A DNA stretch of 64,000 nucleotides. Source: Siderastrea radians. Its lineage: Eukaryota; Cnidaria; Anthozoa; Scleractinia; Rhizangiidae. The stretch is taken from assembly GCA_964017195.1 (NCBI GenBank), contig OZ024891.1, forward strand, positions 7,716,994 to 7,780,993. Reading direction: 5' to 3'. The notes under the pieces are model-generated. The model had not been told where the DNA came from, made no database searches, and was given only the letters and a program-made list of their open reading frames with translations. Both the position numbers and the translations under genes were made by a program. Positions 56,151-64,000 of the stretch are shown in pieces (positions within the stretch are counted from its first letter, which is position 1; every line of letters begins with the position of its first letter).

Positions 56151-56414
56151 TCACATGTTACTGAACGTTGTGTTCGCTGCGAAGAAATATGCTAAAAAAA
56201 ATAACTTACTTACTTTGTTTATGTAGAAGAGCATTGTGCCATGAGGTTTAGTAACTTTAGCTCCGTTTTTCTCAAGCGTGCCCTGATGAAAGTTTGAGAG
56301 AAAAAAAACTGCAAACGCGTGAATGTAGGGAGGGCACTGGTCAAAAGCTTTCCTTTGAATAACAGCTAATAACGACACCAACAGAAGAAGTGAGACAGGG
56401 AAAGAAGAAGACAA
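56151..56414 (-). CDS. Possible first exon of a secreted protein
   Basis: ATG at 56414 opens a strong signal-peptide-like start (SSFPVSLLLLVSLLAVIQ). A pyrimidine-rich acceptor (TCTCTCAAACTTTCATCAG) lies within the frame and a GTAAGTAAG donor follows at about 56210. The true exon layout is unclear and I recognise no family. Confidence 0.25.
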   Translation of the reverse strand: MSSSFPVSLLLLVSLLAVIQRKAFDQCPPYIHAFAVFFLSNFHQGTLEKNGAKVTKPHGTMLFYINKVSKLFFLAYFFAANTTFSNM

Positions 56415-56835
56415 AATGAATACTTATCAATTTATGTATTACACCGAATTCCGGCTATCGACGCTATCCGCACAAAGAAATCATCCGACAAGCGAAATCA
56501 GGAATTGGTTTTATGCCTACGCTTTGTCATAATACTAGCGATATATAACAGTCGTTGGAAAGCGGAAAGCATTGTCCTGCCTTTTTCAGTTATTTCTTCC
56601 TTCCTTACGTAAATACAGTTAGCTGCAGTTGGACCTCTCGACAACCGCTTCCTTACTCAACTGAGAGTTAACCTTTCGACAACATCCGTTCTCGTATTAA
56701 CAACTTAACGGCAATGTCAAAATGATGCTTATGGGGAGATTCCAATGTTAGGTTTACTTTACTGCATTTGTTAACATATATAGCGTCTCTTTACATTGTT
56801 TTCTTACCTGATCAACTGCTACTGTCTCAGTGACT

Positions 56836-57046
56836 TAAACCCTTTCACTCCCAAGAGTGCCTAAAATCAAAATTCAAGACAAATCCCAAATTTCATTTGT
56901 AAAATACTTAAATATAAAAAGTGTAATGTGAAAGTACTACTGAGGAGGTTTCATTTGAATGGTAACACTATAGGATTTCATCCACAGACTCAGATGTCAG
57001 AATCACCTGAATGTCTCTATAACTGACTCTGGGAGTGAAAGGGTTA
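56836..57046. mobile_element. MITE with AACCCTTTCACTCCCA ends
   Basis: TAAACCCTTTCACTCCCAAG and CTGGGAGTGAAAGGGTTAA are inverted over about 20 bp. 211 bp and non-coding. Confidence 0.7.
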
Positions 57047-58170
57047 ATGAAAGCAGTTTCGCCAATTTAGAAGGGCGTACATATTTAATATCTCGCCCAC
57101 TCATGATAAGCTTTGCGTGACGTCTTAAAAACGTTTCCGGTTTTAAAAATTTCCTGTGTGACAGCAATTTAAGAACAAAATTAAAGAAAAGAAAAAAAAA
57201 AGAAAAAGAAAAACATTTCATGATCAAATTTTCGTTCGCTCAGAAGGGGGGGGGGGGGGGGAGAATGTATGGGCTGAAACCCAAAAGGTATTGCTTTTTG
57301 GCTGTTTCGACTGAGCAGACTATAGCTAAGAATAGTTTTGGTCTATGTTTGGGGTCTACCCACAAACCCAAAAGGTGTTGCTTTTTGGCTGTTTTGACTG
57401 ATGTTGGTAGACGAGAGAGAGGGACGTTTAGCATGAAAGGTATAACGACTTTTTTTAGCTCATTTAAAACTAACTTTAATTTGGAATTACTAGGAAACAG
57501 CACTGCAGAAAAAGTTCCTCAATATCTCAAATTAGATCGGTCAAATCGAAGGGTAACACCAGTATTTGGCTATAGTCCATACACTAAACAGTCATTTCCC
57601 TTTTCGGTCCTTTTCTTCTTGGCCTTAGGCTGGCCTGAGTCCGCGTCTTCCATTTTGTTTTGTTTTAAATTTTTGCGCCCAGCGACCCTCAGTCTACGCG
57701 CGGGGGAAATTTAAAATTCGCGTGTCTTTCAACTGGGTTCCTTTGTCGGTCAAACTCGCCAATCAGGTGACCACAGAGGAGATTTTGTCACGGACCAAAA
57801 GTTTCGCGTAGGGAGGCCAGGGGCGGCAGTTTGTCGCACGCGAATTCAAATTTTAAAGGAAAAATGCATTTTTCGAATTCCTTTGAGTTCGGATTTCTTG
57901 CAGATCACATTATATTGCTTTTATATAATAACAACATTTTCCACGTGGTTTACTAGTATAATAATCAACAGTTATTGACCAGTCACAGCGAGCGCATTAT
58001 CTTCAGTTATTGCATCAACTATTATATATTTTATATCGCGATTTTTATGTCAGTTCCGGTTGTTCCGGCACTTCCGTTGGTTTCGTTCCGTTCCGGTGTT
58101 CGGGTTTTCCGGGTTTTGGCACATGCCCTAGTTATAATCTTTGTTTGTTTATCGGATGAATTTCAATTTT
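57047..58170. other. No gene recognised
   Basis: Contains a poly-G tract (57247-57262) and an imperfect local repeat of CCCAAAAGGTnTTGCTTTTTGGCTG (57280-57395). Open frames here show no domain. Confidence 0.5.
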
Positions 58171-58209
58171 CAAGATGAAAACAATGACGTCAGCAAGGAA
58201 TTGCCTATT

Positions 58210-58390
58210 TATCAACAAAAACAATAACAATAACATCATCAATAACCACAAGAACAACAAGAGCAATATAAACAAGAGCAATTTCAACAACGGCAACAAC
58301 AACAACAATATCAACAATAACAAGAACAACAACAACAAAATCGGAAACCATAACAACAGCACCATGGCCACCAGCAATAACAACGACAGC
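58210..58390. repeat. AAC/AACAAT-rich simple repeat
   Basis: Degenerate trinucleotide tract. The long Asn-rich (+) and Leu-rich (-) frames are artefacts of the repeat. Confidence 0.85.
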
Positions 58391-59628
58391 AATGTAATAA
58401 CAAGCTTTATTGTACCCTTGTCATACATAGTTTGCATAAATTGTTGATTCAAGTGTTTGATGAAGGGGTTGAAATCACAAAGGGACTATAAAAAATGCTA
58501 GTTGTACCTTATTATGCTGTAGTCCAATCTCCTGACTCCTCTGATTTGAAGCGACTGAAAAATGCAACTGAAAATATGCATAATAGTACAGTAGCAACTG
58601 CAAACTATGTTGTCCATTTAAACTACGTATATTCTGCCTGAATACGTTTAGAGTGCGTATAGCTCTATACAACCAGGAATGTTATGGACGCACAATGGGA
58701 ACACATTCTAAGTTTTTCCCTTTGATGAAACTTGTAAATCTTGAAGGTCTTTCAAGTGTCAAGCTGAAGGTTTACCTATAAACGTTTGTGTTCATTAATG
58801 CCCATAAAACGACCACCCCAAAGCTTAACAGGTGGCAGGGTAAACCCGTCTTTGGCTTAAAACTTGTAACCACGCATTTTAACGGTCAGTGCAACAAACA
58901 CACTCTATTTACTTTTCCATTAGATACAAATTGTCAGACTGTATAAACGGGAAGGGCAGACCAAATTTCATAACCAAAGCAACTGCCCCGGTGTACCTGT
59001 ATGTAGGTACGGGCCTGGTTCAGTCCAAATACTTTGTTTGACTGAAAAACTCAACTGGCAGTTCATGAAGGTGGGAGGTCAGAACAGAGGTGGTTGTTTA
59101 CGAGAAGGGACACCGAGGGCAGGTCAAGTGTTTATAGATCTTCATTGAAATATCAACCTACAGACATACGCGTAAACTTACAAATACTAAATAGTGAAAG
59201 AATATATGCTAAAATGTGAAACATGGAATGTAAATTAAATTTCTAGACAAAGTCAAAAAGACATCTATTGATGAAACACCGCTTGAACCTCAGTCCTATC
59301 ATGCGGCAAAACGTAATCGTGACCTTGTCCGCAGTCTCCTCGTACGCTTCATGGGGAGAAGATCGTTCAATCAGTGGTTGTAAGTGGTCACCTTCTTTCT
59401 CGAATCACGTCAGCCATAGGTGTAAACTTCGCAATATAGCCATATTTTACTGCACGTTGCAAAACCTACCGCACGCTTGCGCACCAGGCACAAATAAACG
59501 CTGGGTTCACTGACCCGAATGAAATGTGGGAGGGCATTCTATTGAGGAAATTGAATTATCTTTACTTTTTATTTCTATTATTTACTACACATAAGCAACA
59601 GAGGTATTTTGTTCGTGATTTTTTCTAG

Positions 59629-59757
59629 ATCGCTAAGCGAGATGTTGCAATCGTTCAACTTCAAAGTGAGTTACAACTGGCAGAGAAAATTAACACTGAG
59701 CAACAGCGAAAAACTTTGACAGAGCAACAGAGGTATTTGTTCGTGATTTTTTTCTAG
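59629..59757 (+). pseudogene. Duplicated 5' part of the coiled-coil exon
   Basis: Acceptor TTTTTTCTAG, then IAKRDVAIVQLQSELQLAEK and NTEQQRKTLTEQQR, then a TAG formed by the acceptor of the next copy. It is a tandem repeat of 129 bp (43 codons) of the exon start at 59758. Confidence 0.6.
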
Positions 59758-59991
59758 ATCGCTAGGCGAGATGTTGCAATCGTTCAACTTCAAAGTGACT
59801 TACAACTGACAGAGAACATTAACACTGAGCAACAGCGAAAAACTTTGACAGAAGCTTTCAAACAATCGTCACTAGATAGCAAGGCTTCACAGGCCAAGGT
59901 GGCCAGATGTTACGAAGACATGTTCGATTGTAGAAAGAAGATACAAGAAGACAAAATAAACCATCGGGAGAACGAGACACACCTTAGAAAG
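59758..59991 (+). CDS. Coiled-coil exon of an unidentified gene
   Basis: A 234-nt phase 0-0 exon, acceptor TTTTTTTCTAG and donor GTGAGT. The 78 residues are charged and helical: DVAIVQLQSDLQLTENINTE, KQSSLDSKASQAKVARCYED, RKKIQEDKINHRENETHLRK. They have heptad-like spacing typical of a long coiled coil. No neighbouring exon is visible, so the gene extends outside or this is an isolated relic. Confidence 0.5.
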
Positions 59992-59999
59992 GTGAGTTA

Positions 60000-62290
60000 G
60001 CCTTGCATACGGCAACTGCGCCCGCGATACGAGCGGCAGTCAAAACCGTGGTATCCTGTCGGTTACGGTTCAGAATGCTACGACTGAAAACAGAGGAAAC
60101 CCCAGTATTTTGTGTCTGTAAGCAAAAGCAAGAGTTTATAGCGACTGAAGCTATATAGGGTTCTCGATCCATTCAAAGGCAGGGTATTTTCCAATAGTAT
60201 TGTATTGTTGCGCTTCCAAGAAAGGTAAAAATTAGTACGAAGATCGAAGCTGCTAGCGTTTGCGTTTTGTGTGGCTTGTGTTGGATTAAAAGTGTGCATT
60301 GTTTAAAGGGTAAGAAGAGTGACAAGACGACGACTAAACCCGTCTAAAACCGTAATATTACACCAGAATTTATTCCTTATATCAGAAGAGTTGACTAGAG
60401 CTGCTCTACTTCCAGTGGGCCCCACTGGGATCAGATTGGGAGAAACAACAACGCCATCATGAGAGCTACAAAACAGCTAATTCCAGTAAGACTTTTAGCG
60501 GTTCTGTATGATCTACAAAACAGAAGTTGAAGTGACATTAGTTACAAGTTGAATGGCGTTACGAGTGCTTGTTGAGAAAGAAAAAATTATCACACTCAAA
60601 TTTTCTGATTTAAGCCGCCCAAGTTTCTAAAGACACGTTTACATAGCTTTAATAATGCAACTACCACCCAAGAAATAAGCTTATACTAAACAGCCGGATT
60701 AATAGTGTTAGTTCATGTAATGTAGCTTGCTTTTTACCATCAATTTTTGTAACATAGGATATGTGTTTTTATCTTATGAAATAAAGACTTATTATTATTA
60801 TTATTATAAATTTTTTAATTGGTTTCTGAAGAACAACTTCATCTCTTAGAGTCGCCTGTGATTATCGGTTCTTCCTTTTTGCAACGAATCCGACTTAACG
60901 CAAAGTTTTATAATTCCAAATCTCTTTCGGTACTGCCGACTGATGCAGGACCGCTTGACCTGCATTTTGCTCTTTTAAAATTACTTTCACTTCTCCTTTT
61001 TGAATAAACTCCTCCTGCCTGAATCCTAGAATAGTTCTCAAATTTGTTCCTTTTAATTATAACAATTTAAACCTTCTTGAAATTTCGTGAGAAATTACAC
61101 ATTTGCCTCTCTTTGCTCTCTGTCTGTAAAAGTCGATTGATTTCACGTTTTGAAGCATACCTTATCTGGAGTGGAAATTGAAGCGAGAAAAAAATAAGCA
61201 TATCAATATTTGACTAAATAAACTTTGTTCCTGCAATTACCGTTCCAATCCAGTTAGTCAAGTTAATCACCCACTTGTAAAGACGGGCTAGGTAATAATT
61301 ATTTTGACTTTCCGTGGTGAATAAAGCAAGCGAAAGTGTCGTTTCCTTGGCGGTCCGCATGTTTTCTTTGTTTTGCTTGGCCTGAATTTGAGGTGAGTTT
61401 TGACTTTTGAGAAGAAAAGTAAATTTTCTGCAGCTTTTCACCACGAGCCTTTTGCTGTTACGATGACTCAAGGAAGCTCCAAATTCCAAAAAGGCCTTTT
61501 TGTTCGTCTCCGTGTATGTGGAAAAATATTATAAAAAGTTGCCTCTTTCCAAATTGAAGCATGAGCTGTGTAGCGCAACCATACAACGACTGTAGATCAA
61601 ATTTGTCAAACATTCATGATGTATCTCTGATCTGATGAACGGGAACATTTTTCCCTAGCCGATAAGACCAATCTCGTTGACAGCAGGCAATCACAGCTGG
61701 AAGCTGGAAGTTGGTGTGAATTAAAACCAGACATGAAGTACACGATGAAAACAAGTATGAAGTGACCAAAGATCTTTACAAGGACAGAAGACGGATTGCA
61801 CCCGACGCTACTCAGAGCTGCTCAGTTAGCAGACAGCCATGTGATAAACGATACCAAGGAGAGTGAAAGGGATGTGAAGTTTCTTGCGAAAATTGATATA
61901 CAGTAGGACAAGAGGAAAACCTTTATAGCCTCCTCTGCATTCAAGTCCAGTTAGCGATGTCTCCCGCCGCAGAAAAAAGTTTTTAATCGATTCTGGTTGC
62001 TCATCCAGCCCATATAATTGCAAACAGTTGTGACTTTAATAAATTGAAGTAAGGCGAGCGGTTAATTTGAAGAAAACGCTGAAATAAAACCGCATCTCCA
62101 CAGTATAAACTTCGCTGATCACGCAGAAATCGAAGCTAAGAGCACAAAATCTGCATGACGTCAGGACACCACAGTTTTTCCCGCCTACTGAATGCTGATT
62201 GGTTAATTCAAATTTCACCGTATGCAAGGAGTGTTGTGTAATGTAAGATACAACTATGTACACATACTACTTTTATGATGGAGATAAGCG
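60000..62290. other. No gene recognised
   Basis: AT-rich sequence with a short (ATT)n tract at about 60791-60806. The open frames at 60819-61007 (+) and 61214-61489 (-) lack recognisable domains and exon signals. Confidence 0.5.
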
Positions 62291-62317
62291 AGACAAGCTT
62301 TACTAGAAAGCTCTTGT

Positions 62318-62408
62318 AAGCCCCCCCCCACCCCCCCTCCGAGTACTTATTTAAGTATAACATCAGGCCTCGAAAACGGAGGTTGGGAGTGGGAGGGAGG
62401 GGGGCTTA
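62318..62408. mobile_element. Small MITE with TAAGCCCCCC ends
   Basis: TAAGCCCCCCCCCACC and GGAGGGGGGCTTA are inverted around about 60 bp. Confidence 0.45.
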
Positions 62409-63068
62409 TTATAGACCGGAATTTACAAAAAGAGGGATTCTTATTTAAGTCATAAATTATAGAAAAAGAAAAACAACTTAATTTTTCCTGTAACTTATAA
62501 TACAACATTATATTTAACAAATAGGTTGTCTATCATCGCTTTGCAGTTACGACATTGTTTCAGAGACCCTAACTCGACGACAAAGCAATATTTGCCCGAC
62601 AGAAATAAAAGTTTGATATTTAGCCATCTTCTTTTGTCTAATATTAATCTTCTCTTTTTATACCTCACGTTTCAATTATTATGTTAAATTTGTCGCAAGT
62701 TGGAAAGGGTGGCTTCATAAAAAGTGTAGAGGGGGGGGGGGGAGAGTATGATGTGATCTTAATGTCTGACCGAGTTCCAGTCACAAGCTTTGATACTAAG
62801 GTGCAAATTTTCACGTCCTTGACGGAGACAAACACACGACCTATCACACGCCCTTAGGATGTTCCAGTCATTTCTTAGGGCCCAACCACGCGTTTCTACG
62901 TGTCGTTTGTATTTGGAAAGGGAAGTTTTAGAACCCGCATTTTCGAGACCTTTTCTGAAAATTGTCCAGTTTCGTTGCATGTTCGGTCGTTTGTGTGCGG
63001 TTGGAAGAGCTAACTGTTTTAACATCTCGAGATTAAAATCTCGTACTCAGATCTCTTGTGGACGAAAT

Positions 63069-63098
63069 GTTAGAAAGAAAGAAAGAAAGAAAAAGAAA

Positions 63099-63144
<46 letters not shown>

Positions 63145-63147
63145 AAT
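63069..63147. repeat. (GAAA)n microsatellite
   Basis: About 19 GAAA units with two GAAAA/GGAA interruptions. Confidence 0.9.
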
Positions 63148-63149
63148 AA

Positions 63150-64000
63150 AGAGCGTATACATAACTTCAGGTCGGGAGAATAGTGGTGCACTTAAATATG
63201 TTACTTACAAGGCTCATATGTGATATACGTAGAAGGTTTAAGTTACAAGTGTGAATTGAAAAGGTGCAAAATAAAACATGTCATGAGTTTTTTTTTGTAT
63301 GTAGTTATAAGAAAAAAAATCAGTGGTATTTTAAGTTAAATATTTGTAATTCATGAGAACGGTGAGGGGAGAAAATTTAAAATGGCACAAATAAGCAATA
63401 TGTCACACATTTCTATGGTTTATTGGCTGAATAAAACATGTGGGATGTTGGAAGAACACGAGAAGAGATTGTAAGTTACGAGCCGAAGGCGAGTGATTTA
63501 CAAGCTTGCGCACACATAGCTAGTTAATAATTATTTTATAAAATAATTAAACAATTTTTACACAATAACTTTCATACAATGAAACCTTGCTTTACTGGTC
63601 GTCATCAAGCGAATTGTCCTTACGTCCTACGCGTGTGGTCCTTTAATGCTCATACATTTTCTCTTAAATCAACCAAGACTGTAAAATGGTCCTCGTTTGC
63701 TCTATATATTTCTTTCTCAGACTGTGCGTTTTCGTCCCACGGACCACCGCAAAAATGTATTGTTTTGCAGTCTAAAATTAACCTGCTCAAGGTAGACGCC
63801 CATCCAGCAAGAACAAAATGTCGACAAAAAGCATAGAGTGTTTAATTATGTCATATTCTACAAGTCTAGCACCCAAAATGTTCAATGTCCACCGTTTTTT
63901 TTATTATTTCTCATTTTGAGTGAAATCTAAGCCATCTTGGCCGCCATCTTGGATGACGTCACGGACCCCCAGCAACTCCACAACCCATAATATACCTCAT
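63150..64000. other. No gene recognised
   Basis: A small palindrome (TAATAATTATTTTATAAAAT area, 63524-63550) and CCATCTTGG words near the right edge (63930-63960). No coding exon is supported. Confidence 0.5.

Noticed and set aside
57220..57714. 164-residue open frame (+)
   Set aside because: Starts in a poly-G tract and spans a local repeat (QKGGGGG..., KPKRCCFLAV). No domain.
58132..58452. Leu-rich (-) and Asn-rich (+) open frames of about 100 residues
   Set aside because: Both come from the same AAC-rich simple repeat, with no start context, domains or splice sites.
1..64000. LINE/LTR reverse transcriptase or viral genes
   Set aside because: I found no YxDD, integrase, capsid or other such motifs in the translated frames. 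The mobile content seen is DNA transposons, MITEs and tRNA-derived repeats.

Overview
The window looks like nuclear DNA of an animal, most probably an anthozoan cnidarian (stony coral or close relative). This is an inference. The support is AT-rich sequence, short exons with GT-AG introns, I-set immunoglobulin exons in phase 1, tRNA-derived repeats with Pol III boxes, and a dense load of DNA transposons (hAT, Tc1/mariner, Crypton, PIF/Harbinger-like) and foldback MITEs. There are no operons and no viral or bacterial gene blocks.

Backbone: three paralogous receptor genes lie head-to-tail on the minus strand. Each reads right to left as signal peptide, Ig1, (truncated Ig1-like), Ig3, Ig4, transmembrane (TM) exon, cytoplasmic tail. 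Gene 1 has its signal exon at 6910-6994, Ig1 at 3463-3804 and Ig3 at 2760-3035, and runs off the left edge; all its visible exons are open. Gene 2 (31459 down to about 23781) is a pseudogene: Ig1 is split by about 1.03 kb of Crypton-related DNA and has stops and a lost splice acceptor, and Ig3, Ig4 and the tail are frameshifted. Gene 3 (53750 down to 40051) has intact signal, Ig4, two alternative TM exons and tail, but Ig1 and Ig3 are frameshifted. The 5' flank of gene 1 plus the 3' part of gene 2 (about 6.9-28.4 kb) is repeated as the 5' flank of gene 2 plus the 3' part of gene 3 (about 31.3-44.3 kb). This is a tandem segmental duplication, and its copies serve as 'empty sites' that date many later insertions.

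Region by region: 0-7 kb holds a possible exon, a TTAA-flanked element, gene 1 exons and, inside gene 1 intron 1, a small secreted two-domain gene (5498-6302). 7-22 kb is a transposon graveyard: a degraded Crypton tyrosine recombinase (8.8-10.1 kb), a tRNA-Glu-like sequence, PIF/Harbinger-like and hAT-like elements, foldbacks and a 7-bp minisatellite. 22-31.5 kb is gene 2, with a Pax-like Tc1/mariner element (24422-25827) just 3' of its TM exon. 31.5-39 kb is the second copy of the 5' flank, with three newer insertions. 40-54 kb is gene 3, whose intron carries a 5.4-kb hAT element (45422-50794). That element encodes a TTF/DUF4371-type transposase and, in the transposase intron, an F-box/LRR gene. 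54-64 kb holds simple repeats, MITEs, a near-perfect 126-bp palindrome, two tRNA-derived repeats and one coiled-coil exon.

The most notable items are the F-box/LRR cargo inside the hAT element with exon phases that would let it share the transposase leader, the decaying tandem cluster of Ig receptors, the Pax-like transposase remnant, and the recombinase fragment that splits an Ig exon.
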